Assembly (NCBI GenBank): GCA_043757865.1 | Contig: JAYVOP010000270.1 | Coordinates: 1 to 17,094, forward strand | DNA from: JAGNEJ01 sp043757865 | GTDB taxonomy: Bacteria > Verrucomicrobiota > Verrucomicrobiia > Verrucomicrobiales > V1-33 | DNA: 17,094 nt | Direction of reading: 5' to 3' | Notes under the pieces: model-generated | Seen by the model: the letters and a program-made list of their open reading frames with translations, nothing else | Databases searched by the model: none | What the model was told of the DNA's origin: nothing | Part shown: positions 7,271-14,757 of the stretch, one piece after another | Position numbering within the stretch: the first letter of the stretch is position 1 | Layout of the letters: every line of letters starts with the position of its first letter | Made by a program: the position numbers and the translations under genes

Positions 7271-7908
7271 GGGCGCAGCATCATTCCGGCCCGTGGTCCG
7301 CGCTCCAGGGGTGGCTCCAGTCCCGCCCGCCGTTGCGGGTGGTTGTCTGTGATGTCTATGGCACGCTGCTGCATTGCCAGGATGCGCCTAACCGCGCGGC
7401 CCAGGGCTTGATTCAGGAGGGGCTGGACACGCTGGTGGCGCACGCGCACCAATGCGCCACGCGGCCCTTTCCTGAGGTGGATGAGATCGCGCTGTGGAGG
7501 GCATTGCGGCCAGAAATTACCTCGTGCGCGCAGTTGGCCCGGCAGGCCCGGCATCATGCGCGGCGGATGCGGCACGCGGTATTAGCACCGGGCGCGGCGG
7601 AGTTCCTACTCAGTTGTCCGCTGCCGCTGGCGCTCTGTTCTAACGCTCAAGCGGCTACGCTGATGGAGCTGCGGCTGGCCTTGCGCGCGGCGGGGCTGCG
7701 CCTGAGGCGCTTTGCGCTAGAGCGCTCGTTTCTTTCCTATCAACACGGCACGGCTAAGCCGAATCCCTGGGTCTTCGCCCATTTAAATGAACTGTGGCCC
7801 GGACCCGCAGCGGAGTTGCTGATGGTGGGGGATCGGCTGGATAATGACATCCAGCCCGCCTGCCAAGCTGGCTGGAGCACGTGGCACCTCACGGAGCGCG
7901 GACTTTAG
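7267..7908 (+). CDS. HAD-superfamily hydrolase
   Basis: This 213-residue soluble protein has the four HAD motifs: nucleophile D29 in VVVCDVYGTLL, S125 in LALCSNA, K164 in GTAKPNPWVF, and the acidic motif VGDRLDNDI (D189, D194). A helical cap (about 40-105) sits between motifs I and II, as in subclass C1. The residue two after the nucleophile is Tyr (D-V-Y) instead of the Asp used as general acid in phosphatases. This is the pattern of haloacid-dehalogenase-like members and of some HAD proteins with other or lost activity. The start is GTG with a good SD, overlapping the kinase stop by 4 nt, so the gene belongs to the two-component operon; a link between its substrate and the signal is possible but unproven. 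The gene ends in a hairpin shared with the convergent neighbour. Confidence 0.8.
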   Translation: MRAQHHSGPWSALQGWLQSRPPLRVVVCDVYGTLLHCQDAPNRAAQGLIQEGLDTLVAHAHQCATRPFPEVDEIALWRALRPEITSCAQLARQARHHARRMRHAVLAPGAAEFLLSCPLPLALCSNAQAATLMELRLALRAAGLRLRRFALERSFLSYQHGTAKPNPWVFAHLNELWPGPAAELLMVGDRLDNDIQPACQAGWSTWHLTERGL

Positions 7909-7918
7909 TCCACGGTGT

Positions 7919-7939
7919 CGGCTCGGTGCTAACGAGCCG
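7919..7939. terminator. Shared hairpin between convergent genes
   Basis: cggctcg-gtgctaa-cgagccg is a perfect 7-bp stem with a 7-nt loop in the 20-bp gap between the HAD stop (7908) and the stop of the zinc-ribbon gene (7929-7931), which lies in the loop. As an inverted repeat it can work in both directions. There is no T-tract on either side, so termination would be non-canonical. Confidence 0.5.
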
Positions 7940-9482
7940 CAGACTTCGGCAGGTTGGCGTCGGTGCGCCAGTTGTCGGCTACGATTTCGTAGAGGGTGAC
8001 GTAGGCGGAACCGTTCTTTTCTTTGACCCAACGCAGGCTGACGACGGGATAGGAGGTGGAGCCGAACTGTGCGCGGTCGCCTAGTTTGCTGATGAGGTCC
8101 GTGCTGTTATCGTCAACCCAGACGGTGTTCGGGTAGTTGGGGACGGGGGGCTCGACGGTGAGGCAAATTTTGCGCTCGGGATTGGGCACGTCCGTGCCGA
8201 AGTAGTGGGTGCGGTGGAGGACGACGTGAAAGGTGGCGGGCTGGGTGGTGTATTTCTCAAAGAACTTGGGGAGTTGGAGGTCTTTGAATTCCACGAATGA
8301 GCGCCAGTCCACTTTAAAGCCGCCCGCCATGGATTCCACGGACACGGGGAAGGCATGATCGTTGCCGCAATCGACGTTGAAGAGATGAAAGCGGCTTTTG
8401 CCATTCGGGGTGGTGGTGCTGGTAAGATAGTCAATGGAAGCGGCCTTGATGGGGCCGTCCGCGTGGTTGGCGTAGTAATCGCGCATTTCCTGGAGGAGGT
8501 TCTCGCCATGCTGGGTGAGTTTGGCGCGGGCTTGCCAGTTAGGAGCGCTGAGAAAGGCTTTGAGTGCCGCCCGAGGCTCATTGAGGAGGCTGGGTTGGGC
8601 GAGTTCTGGGGAGGGAGCCAGCGGGTCATCCGTGCGATCCGCAGCGGAGGGGGTAGCCAAGGCGGCGGGTGTAACGGTGGTGCTAGGCTCCTCATCCCGG
8701 ATGATGCGGGGCACGGGCGCGGGTGGCATGGGCAAGGCGTGGGGAATGCCCACATGGGCTGGCAAGGCGGAGGCTGGGGTCACGGGCTCCTCGGGCGGGG
8801 AGGGGGGAGCGCTCGGTTCCGCCGTATCCAGTGGAGCCACGGGCGCAGAAAGAGGTGCCGAGGGCTGGGCGGACGTCTGTGCCATCAACTCAGCAGCTTC
8901 TTCTGTAGTCAGCGACACGTGACTGGCCTCTTGATAGGGCGCGGCCACCGCGGGGGCGGCGTGCTTGAGTTTCCAATAAGCCATGCCGCCTCCGGCTAGT
9001 CCGAGCACCCCAATCGTCAAGCCCACGATGAGTAACGGAGAGCGCTGCGAGCTAGGCTGGCGGGGATGTTCATAGGCCTCCGCCGGGGCTGGAATAAATG
9101 GCACTAACGGAGCCCCGGCGTGCGGTGCCGGGGGCTGGCTAGCAAACTCTGCACCCCAACTGGCGGCTGCGGGCACAGGAAAATTTTGCTCCACCATGGG
9201 TGCGGTGGTGGGGGCGGGTGTGGTCCACGCGACAGGGCTGTCCCATTGGGAAGGCGCGGGATCGTTAATCTCTGGAGCAGGCTGCGCAGTGGACGCCTGA
9301 TGCGCGTAATAATAGTCCGCATATTCCTGGCTCTGAACTAACGGAGGTGCCGTCATGGTGGCTTGGCAATAGGGGCATGGTCCCGTGATGCCTTCCAGCG
9401 CCACAGGGATGCTGAGCATGGATGTGCAAGACGTGCATTCAAAGGAATACACTTCAGGTGGGGAGGGCAGCGTTCTGGTCAT
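7929..9482 (-). CDS. Zinc-ribbon protein with Pro/Ala linker, one TM helix and C-terminal conserved domain
   Basis: This 517-residue protein has an N-terminal zinc ribbon C16-x2-C19 / C36-x2-C39 (ECTSC, CPYC), then a long low-complexity Pro/Ala/Glu stretch, a membrane helix at about 148-170 (SPLLIVGLTIGVLGLAGGGMAYW), a second Pro/Ala-rich linker, and a folded C-terminal domain from about 300. That domain contains LKAFLSAPNWQARAKL, KVDWRSFVEFKD, VLHRTHYFG and a final EIVADNWRTD. I associate this layout and these motifs with a family of unknown function common in Verrucomicrobiae. The ribbon should be cytoplasmic and the last domain periplasmic. I chose ATG 9482, which starts shortly before the ribbon; a TTG at 9551 would add 23 poorly coding residues. 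No SD is seen. The gene is divergent from mpl, with 226 bp between starts. Confidence 0.7.
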   Translation of the reverse strand: MTRTLPSPPEVYSFECTSCTSMLSIPVALEGITGPCPYCQATMTAPPLVQSQEYADYYYAHQASTAQPAPEINDPAPSQWDSPVAWTTPAPTTAPMVEQNFPVPAAASWGAEFASQPPAPHAGAPLVPFIPAPAEAYEHPRQPSSQRSPLLIVGLTIGVLGLAGGGMAYWKLKHAAPAVAAPYQEASHVSLTTEEAAELMAQTSAQPSAPLSAPVAPLDTAEPSAPPSPPEEPVTPASALPAHVGIPHALPMPPAPVPRIIRDEEPSTTVTPAALATPSAADRTDDPLAPSPELAQPSLLNEPRAALKAFLSAPNWQARAKLTQHGENLLQEMRDYYANHADGPIKAASIDYLTSTTTPNGKSRFHLFNVDCGNDHAFPVSVESMAGGFKVDWRSFVEFKDLQLPKFFEKYTTQPATFHVVLHRTHYFGTDVPNPERKICLTVEPPVPNYPNTVWVDDNSTDLISKLGDRAQFGSTSYPVVSLRWVKEKNGSAYVTLYEIVADNWRTDANLPKSAAR

Positions 9483-9708
9483 AGCGGTGGTCGATTTAAA
9501 CGAGGTTGATTCAGTAGTCGGCAGCTTAATGGCAGATTCCACGGAATACAATTTCTAGATTTGACATAAAATAGTAAAGATGTCCAAAGTAATTTTACAA
9601 GGACATTGGCCGCTCAATTTCTCCAAACCAGTGATTGCTCATCGGCGGTGGCCTCCTACGTTCCGCGCTCTTTTCCGTTCCATTCTAGCTTATCTTTCCC
9701 TTTTAAAC

Positions 9709-11109
9709 ATGGCTTCCAAGACCAAACACTTTCATTTCATAGGCATTTGTGGCACCGCCATGGGAGCCGTGGCCGCGGCCATGAAAGAGCGTGGCTTCAA
9801 GATCACGGGCTCTGATTCTGCGGTCTATCCACCCATCTCCACATTCCTCGAAGAACGCGGCATCCAGCTCTACAAGGGCTACCGCGCGGGGAATATCCCG
9901 GAGAAGGCCGACGTGATCGTGGTGGGTAATGCGATCAGCCGGGGCAATGAAGAGCTGGAAGAAGTGCTGGTCCGCAAACTGCCTTACATTTCCCTGCCGG
10001 AGGTGCTCAAAGAGCAATTCCTCCGTCGGAAACGGAACCTCGTGGTGACGGGCACGCACGGGAAAACCACCACCACCTCCATGCTGACGTGGGTGCTGCA
10101 AAAGAGCGGGAAGGAACCGAGCTATTTGATCGGCGGCATCCCCCGTAACTTCAGCGGTGGGGCGAAATTTACCGAAGGCGACTTCGTGGTGCTGGAGGGC
10201 GATGAGTATGACACGGCCTTCTTCGACAAGCGTTCCAAGTTCCTCCATTACCTGCCAGAGGTAGTGGTAATTAATAACATCGAGTTCGATCATGCGGATA
10301 TTTTCAATAACATTGACGAGATCAAACTGAGCTTCCGTCGCCTCTTGAAAGTGGTGCCGCGCAATGGGCTAGTGCTGGTGAATGGGGACGAGAAACATTG
10401 TCTGGATGTAGTTACAGACTGCCCTGCCCCGGTCATTCGGGTGGGGTTAGGCACGCAGAATGATCGGCGGATCACAGACATCGACTACCAAGCGGACCAC
10501 ACGGATTTCACGATCAATGCGCAGCGGTATCGGGTGCCGATGAATGGGGAATTCAACGTGCGAAATGCGGCCATGTCCGTGTGTGCGGCAGAGTTTATCG
10601 GCCTGGAGCCGAAGAAGATTGCGGATGCGCTCAGCCATTTTAAAGGCGTGGCGCGGCGGCAGGAATTACGGGGAGAAGTGGCGGGCGTGAAAGTGATCGA
10701 CGATTTCGGCCATCATCCTACCGCCATCAAGCAAACGGTGGATGCGCTGAAACGCCGTTACCCCACGGGGAAAATGTGCGCCATCTTCGAACCGCGCTCG
10801 AACACCACGCGACGGAATATTTTCCAGAAGGATCTGCCCATCGCGTTAGGGGCGGCGGAGATGTGCATCCTGGCTCCCGTGGCGGAACCGCATAAGGTGC
10901 CCGAAGCGGAGCGTCTGAACGTGCAGCAAGTGCTGGACGATATTGCCCGCATGGGCCGGAAAGCGTATCTGGAGCCGGATGTGGACGCGATCGTCAAACG
11001 TGCCATGATGCTAGTGGAGCCGGGGGACACGATTGCCGTCTTTACCAATGGCGGTTTCGGCGGCATCCATCAGAAACTGCTGGACGCTCTAGCTGCTAAG
11101 GAAGCGTGA
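9709..11109 (+). CDS. mpl: UDP-N-acetylmuramate:L-alanyl-gamma-D-glutamyl-meso-diaminopimelate ligase
   Basis: Mpl joins recovered murein tripeptide (L-Ala-gamma-D-Glu-mDAP) to UDP-MurNAc with ATP, which returns cell-wall peptide to cytoplasmic precursor synthesis. Evidence over 466 residues: Rossmann-type UDP-binding start (GICGTAMGA, 12-20); P-loop GTHGKTT (115-121); the Mpl hallmark DEYDTAFFDKRSKFLHY (165-181) that separates it from MurC; EFDHADIF (192-199); GEFNVRNA (280-287); DDFGHHPTAI (331-340); and EPRSNTTRRN (361-370). The length is normal for the family. The open frame extends back to 9580, but those 43 codons are not protein-like, and ATG 9709 matches the usual N-terminus. There is no SD. 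The stop overlaps the next start by 4 nt. The gene implies a DAP-type, Gram-negative wall with recycling. Confidence 0.93.
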   Translation: MASKTKHFHFIGICGTAMGAVAAAMKERGFKITGSDSAVYPPISTFLEERGIQLYKGYRAGNIPEKADVIVVGNAISRGNEELEEVLVRKLPYISLPEVLKEQFLRRKRNLVVTGTHGKTTTTSMLTWVLQKSGKEPSYLIGGIPRNFSGGAKFTEGDFVVLEGDEYDTAFFDKRSKFLHYLPEVVVINNIEFDHADIFNNIDEIKLSFRRLLKVVPRNGLVLVNGDEKHCLDVVTDCPAPVIRVGLGTQNDRRITDIDYQADHTDFTINAQRYRVPMNGEFNVRNAAMSVCAAEFIGLEPKKIADALSHFKGVARRQELRGEVAGVKVIDDFGHHPTAIKQTVDALKRRYPTGKMCAIFEPRSNTTRRNIFQKDLPIALGAAEMCILAPVAEPHKVPEAERLNVQQVLDDIARMGRKAYLEPDVDAIVKRAMMLVEPGDTIAVFTNGGFGGIHQKLLDALAAKEA

Positions 11110-11885
11110 TCCTCACCCGCCATCGTTGCCATGATAGCGCGGACATCATCCGCCGCTGGAAGGCTGTGGCCAAGGCTGCCCGACTGCGCGTGCAGACGCT
11201 CTACGTCACGCCCTCGGGCGATCCGGTACTGTTCCTGGAATCGCGTCATCAGACTGCGGACGGACTCTATTTATCCGCCGGAGTCCATGGCGATGAGCCT
11301 GCGCCCGTGACGGCTATGCTAGAGTGGGCGGAGGAAAATGTGGCCCTGCTGCGGGCGGGCAGTTTCGTGATCGTCCCCCTCTTCAATCCCGTTGGGCTGC
11401 GGGCGAACACGCGCACGGATGAACACGGCACGGATCTTAATCGTCAATTTCACGATGCCACCCATCCTCACATAGCGGGTTGGTACGCCGCCATGCAGGG
11501 CCGACGTTTCCGCCTCTGCATCATGCTCCACGAGGACTACGATGCCCAAGGCGTCTATGCCTATGAACTCAGTGGCCGCAGCGGCCTAACCACCGCACCG
11601 TATCTAACTGCCGCCGCGCGCCACGTGCCGCTGGACCCACGTCGCACCATCGATGGCTTCGCTGCGCGCTATGGCGTCATCAGACCCCGCGTCCCGCACC
11701 ACCTCCCCGGCCTGCCGGAGGCCCTGGTGCTCTATCAACAATATGCCCCGGCAGCCTTCACCTTTGAAACCCCGTCTGAGTTTAGCCTGCTAGAGCGCAC
11801 CGCCGCGCATCGTGCGGTGCTGGAGGTGATGGGAGGTGGGTCCCGCATGACAGAACTGCAAAGGCAAGAGCATCAGGCTAGCTAA
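11106..11885 (+). CDS. M14-family zinc peptidase/amidase (MpaA or AstE/ASPA type)
   Basis: This 259-residue enzyme shows the M14 zinc site H61-x2-E64 (GVHGDEPAP) and H142 (MLHEDYDAQG), the substrate-binding set N101/R103 and N112-R113 (NTRTDEHGTDLNRQF), and the catalytic glutamate E221 in TFETPSEF. No signal peptide is present, so it is cytoplasmic. The small size and the HGDEPAP/DLNRQF style fit the succinylglutamate desuccinylase/aspartoacylase branch, which includes the murein-peptide amidase MpaA. The start GTG 11106 overlaps the mpl stop (GTGA), with aagga 3 nt upstream. Because the gene is coupled to mpl, the likely substrate is a murein peptide: MpaA cuts the gamma-D-Glu-mDAP bond of the same tripeptide that Mpl re-uses. 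The substrate is an inference; other acyl-amino acids are possible. Confidence 0.75.
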   Translation: MILTRHRCHDSADIIRRWKAVAKAARLRVQTLYVTPSGDPVLFLESRHQTADGLYLSAGVHGDEPAPVTAMLEWAEENVALLRAGSFVIVPLFNPVGLRANTRTDEHGTDLNRQFHDATHPHIAGWYAAMQGRRFRLCIMLHEDYDAQGVYAYELSGRSGLTTAPYLTAAARHVPLDPRRTIDGFAARYGVIRPRVPHHLPGLPEALVLYQQYAPAAFTFETPSEFSLLERTAAHRAVLEVMGGGSRMTELQRQEHQAS

Positions 11886-12047
11886 ATCCTTAGGGTAAGT
11901 CGAGCTTTGATGAGTGCCCCTAACATTGGATAATTTTAGCCCACATAGACTATCTAGATAAACGATTTCTGAAAATAAATCTTGGCAATGTAACCCGTTA
12001 GGATACCCGTGCTTCCATGAATTTTCACAGCTAGCGGTATTACGGAA

Positions 12048-12135
12048 GGGCACCTCTAATAACTCTACTCTGCCAAAATGCTTTCGGTTCAAAATGGTTG
12101 GAAATCACACGATTTTGAGGTTCTTAGAGGTGCCC
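12048..12135. mobile_element. 88-bp MITE-like element with TSD
   Basis: The ends are perfect 12-bp inverted repeats, gggcacctctaa (12048-12059) and ttagaggtgccc (12124-12135). The similarity continues inward after one mismatch (aac/gtt). The element is flanked on both sides by the 4-bp direct repeat GGAA (12044-12047 and 12136-12139), as expected from target duplication at insertion. The 64-bp interior has no coding capacity. This is the structure of a miniature inverted-repeat transposable element moved by a transposase encoded elsewhere. The parental IS family cannot be named with certainty. Confidence 0.7.
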
Positions 12136-12530
12136 GGAATTATCTGAATCATCCTTGGCGCAAGGCTAGCGTGATTTTTGTCTGCTGGGACTAGGAATTT
12201 TCGGAACGTGGCAGTGTCCGTGATCGCGCCCGCGGCATAAGCGGCGGTGGGTATTTTTCCAGTGGCCGTAGTCGGGTGGTAAATCGCGCCGCCTCCGAAT
12301 CCGCATCATACTACCACCCCCACTCAGTCATGGAATGGTTCGCTAGTGCGTTAAGATTGGCATCGCTTTACCATCCGCCAAGATCTTCGGACATCGGGGA
12401 CATCAAGCCTCAAATGGGATTTATAACTAGAAGGGGCATTGCTTGCCTATGATCTTACGCTGCCCTCCACAGCTTACCCAGTTTCGTTTTCAAGGGATCA
12501 TCCCGCCGGAAGGCCCTATAGCGCGGGTCA

Positions 12531-12547
12531 GAGGGGGCTCCCCCCTC
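12531..12547 (-). terminator. GC-rich hairpin after the glycosyltransferase frame
   Basis: gaggggg-ctc-cccccctc forms a 7-bp stem with a 3-nt loop, 12 nt beyond the minus-strand stop at 12560. A second pairing, cagagg with cctctg, can extend it around a bulge. There is no T-tract. It is a candidate terminator or 3'-end stabiliser. Confidence 0.35.
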
Positions 12548-12559
12548 CTCTGGAAGTAT

Positions 12560-14287
12560 TCAACGGAAATGCAATCCATCATAGATTCCGCTTCGCCACC
12601 CATTTTGGCATTTTGGCCTGTGGCTATAGACCCAAAGGGGCCTGCGGCGCAAGGGCGGGAGGGGGGGCCAGGGTGGTCTGTGTCGGGGTGTAACTAAACG
12701 CCTCCAATACCCACTCACACATGACCCACCACGATCCGGCTCACAGAACAACACGGACACCTTATCTGGTAGCGGCCCTAACTGTTGCAGGAACTCCTCC
12801 TCCGCCCCCACGATCCCCAGATAAATTTTGCGGGTGCGCTCCCACAGGCCAGATTGCTTACACTTCTTCAGTTGGGATTCCAGCAGTGCCCGCCAGTGGT
12901 TCACAGCGGCTAAGTGGATAAAGCCCACCACAGGCGTGGCCTCATCCGTCAGCAGTGGACGTCTGGCATTGGCCCAGAATCGTTCTAACGCGGTGTCCCG
13001 GTAGATGCAAAGTTCCTGATGCCGCTCAAAGTCCGCCCAACTTCGCTCATACCCTGGCCCCAACGCTCCTCGGGCTATTTTGTTGGCCCACTCGCTGCGG
13101 GACCGCGTCCAATAGTGATTTAGTTGGAGGTGCAGCGTGGCCGCTTTATCATCAAAATGCTCCCCCACCAGCCTGCGGTTTGGAAACAGGGGGGCAGTAT
13201 GCGGGTGCGGCATGTCAGTTAGAAAACGTGGCTGCACAATCACCTTACAATGCGGGTCCACATACGATGTTTGATAGGAGCCCAGTTGCCGCACAGGCTT
13301 CTGCTCATGCCCATCAGCACCAAACATCACCCAGCGCACCTGCAACCCGCCAAACTCTTCAAATGCCAACATGAGCTTAGGTAGCGATGGAGCTAGATTG
13401 GGAACGAAGAACTCATCAATATCAATGAACGCCATCCAAAAGCACTCCGCAGCATATTTCTCAGCTAGGTAAAGATAGGCCTTCCGTTGCGTCTCTCCCC
13501 CTTGCGTAGGGAAGTCCTCCACCGTCACCCATTCCTCCAGCCCAGCCTCGGCTACGGTCACGGCCAGCGGTTTAGCGCTGCTGTTATCTAGCAGGTAAAA
13601 GTGGCTCACACCTATGGAGCGGTGGTGCTGCACCCATTCCACCAGATAGTCATTCTCATCCTTACAGATGGCCCCCACCGCCACGTAGTGCTTAGGCGTC
13701 TCCAGCAGCCTGGCATCACAATCGAACCCACACACCGTGTGGCAGTAATTACTCCCGCGCTTCGGGCGCACCTCCAGCACGTGAGTGCCTGGGGCCAGCG
13801 TTACTTGGCGGGTGGTGTCATAGGCGGCATTCACCTGACCCACCGGAGCACCGTCCACGAGGAATTCCGCCGTGTGACAATACATGACCGAGCCATTGAG
13901 AAAGCCGATGACCCGCACCGGGCGCAGCACATGCAGCACCAGCCGACTGGGCGCATGGGCAGAGAGCGTCCAGTCACAGCGCAGGAAATTAGTCACCTCC
14001 TGCCCTTCATAGCCCAGCGCAGGTCCACAACCCAGTGCGCCATGGCCCACCTCCGCCTCCTCCACTAGAAACGGACAAGCCTTCTCTGCATTCACCTTCT
14101 CTGCATTCAATTTGGCATTGGTTTGCTCAGCGGTAAATACCTGCGCGGCAGACGGATACTTCATTATAAATTCCGCTGGACTGATCAGCCCCAAAATCTC
14201 CGCCCGGTGACTATCAAAATATTCCCATGTCCCTGCGGACCCCTCCTCCAGCAGCAGCGTGCTTTCGCCTCGCGTCAGAATCCCCAC
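12560..14287 (-). CDS. GT92-like glycosyltransferase, C-terminal part of a broken fusion protein
   Basis: The 575-codon frame encodes: residues 1-50, the end of a methyltransferase domain; about 95-190, a beta-sandwich-like segment ending GTHVLEVRPKR; and 200-465, a glycosyltransferase of the GT92/Glyco_tranf_2_4 type. The glycosyltransferase has VAVGAICKDENDYLVEWVQHH, LLDNSS, the metal-binding D289-I-D291 (FIDIDEFF), HCKVIVQP and NHYWTRSRSEWANKIARG. From about 464 (NHWRALLESQL...SGLWERTRKIYLGIVG) a further domain starts and is cut short. Nothing resembling a natural N-terminus exists: the frame follows an in-frame TGA at 14354-14356, and the nominal start at 14287 is a GTG inside the former methyltransferase. 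The last ~55 residues are Pro/Arg/Trp-rich and look out of frame. The role was presumably transfer of sugars to a surface glycan. If expressed, the glycosyltransferase domain is complete. Confidence 0.65.
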   Translation of the reverse strand: MGILTRGESTLLLEEGSAGTWEYFDSHRAEILGLISPAEFIMKYPSAAQVFTAEQTNAKLNAEKVNAEKACPFLVEEAEVGHGALGCGPALGYEGQEVTNFLRCDWTLSAHAPSRLVLHVLRPVRVIGFLNGSVMYCHTAEFLVDGAPVGQVNAAYDTTRQVTLAPGTHVLEVRPKRGSNYCHTVCGFDCDARLLETPKHYVAVGAICKDENDYLVEWVQHHRSIGVSHFYLLDNSSAKPLAVTVAEAGLEEWVTVEDFPTQGGETQRKAYLYLAEKYAAECFWMAFIDIDEFFVPNLAPSLPKLMLAFEEFGGLQVRWVMFGADGHEQKPVRQLGSYQTSYVDPHCKVIVQPRFLTDMPHPHTAPLFPNRRLVGEHFDDKAATLHLQLNHYWTRSRSEWANKIARGALGPGYERSWADFERHQELCIYRDTALERFWANARRPLLTDEATPVVGFIHLAAVNHWRALLESQLKKCKQSGLWERTRKIYLGIVGAEEEFLQQLGPLPDKVSVLFCEPDRGGSCVSGYWRRLVTPRHRPPWPPLPPLRRRPLWVYSHRPKCQNGWRSGIYDGLHFR

Positions 14288-14353
14288 GCCCCAGTCCGTA
14301 TCTACCGTTACCAGATGCAGATCCGCCCGCGTCTGCCGCAGCTTTACCAGCGA

Positions 14354-14752
14354 TCAATACACCGTGCCATTCCAGTTGCCATTGGCAGGTGGTCCCCACA
14401 CTGTCGTCTCCCCGGTGTGGGCAGCGGTGGGTGGGTTACAGTCATGCAGGACGATGGTGCCGCCTGGGCTCAGGTGCCGCAGGGCATGGGTAATATCTTG
14501 ATCCACCTGCGCCTCCAGATGCAAGCTATCAATAAAGATCAGATCAAACAAATCCTCCTCATCTAAACTAGCAAAGAACGCATTCGACGACATCCGATGC
14601 GTTACCCCGCCTGCATTTGGCGCAGGGTCCACTCCCGTCTTCCGCAGGCTATTCACTTGGGCAATGCACTCCCCGCTGCCCAGCCCTATTTCCAAATAAT
14701 TCTTGTAGCCGTGATGCTGGATCAGGCGGTTGATGATTTCGTAACGATGCAT
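14354..14752 (-). CDS. SAM methyltransferase fragment, cut by an in-frame TGA
   Basis: This 132-residue N-terminal part of a class I methyltransferase (Methyltransf_24 type) has the SAM-binding motif NYLEIGLGSGECI, then GVDPAP, DLIFIDSLH and GGTIVLHDCNPPT. The frame stops in GNWNGTVY-TGA. Downstream of the TGA the same frame continues with SLVKLRQTRADLHLVTVDTD and then WGVGIL, which is what the family has next (WNGxVWKxLxKLR...TVDTDxGVG). The stop lies where relatives carry Lys/Arg, so CGA to TGA is the simplest origin. The ancestral protein would have run from 14752 to 12560 (about 730 residues) as a methyltransferase-glycosyltransferase fusion. Without its last 40 residues the domain is probably inactive. 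The ATG has no clear SD and lies 5 nt after the upstream methyltransferase stop. Confidence 0.65.
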   Translation of the reverse strand: MHRYEIINRLIQHHGYKNYLEIGLGSGECIAQVNSLRKTGVDPAPNAGGVTHRMSSNAFFASLDEEDLFDLIFIDSLHLEAQVDQDITHALRHLSPGGTIVLHDCNPPTAAHTGETTVWGPPANGNWNGTVY

Positions 14753-14757
14753 ATTCT

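Larger units (their letters stand above)
11886..12559. other. 674-bp intergenic region with a MITE-like element
   Basis: No gene is supported. The region follows the M14 gene and faces the end of the broken glycosyltransferase. It contains the 88-bp inverted-repeat element at 12048-12135, about 390 bases without recognisable structure, and a GC-rich hairpin next to the minus-strand stop. Around 12440-12690 plus-strand frames stay open, but they overlap the questionable tail of the minus-strand gene and have no SD. Confidence 0.5.

Noticed and set aside
9580..9708. 43-codon N-terminal extension of Mpl
   Set aside because: The residues do not resemble the family, and ATG 9709 gives the normal Mpl start and length.
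13601..14068. 155-codon plus-strand frame opposite the glycosyltransferase
   Set aside because: It is a His/Thr/Arg-rich antisense frame over conserved GT92-type sequence; no SD or family.
14354..14356. Selenocysteine or recoded TGA
   Set aside because: The position is normally Lys/Arg and not Cys, no selenocysteine element is evident, and a second lesion nearby favours gene decay or sequencing error.
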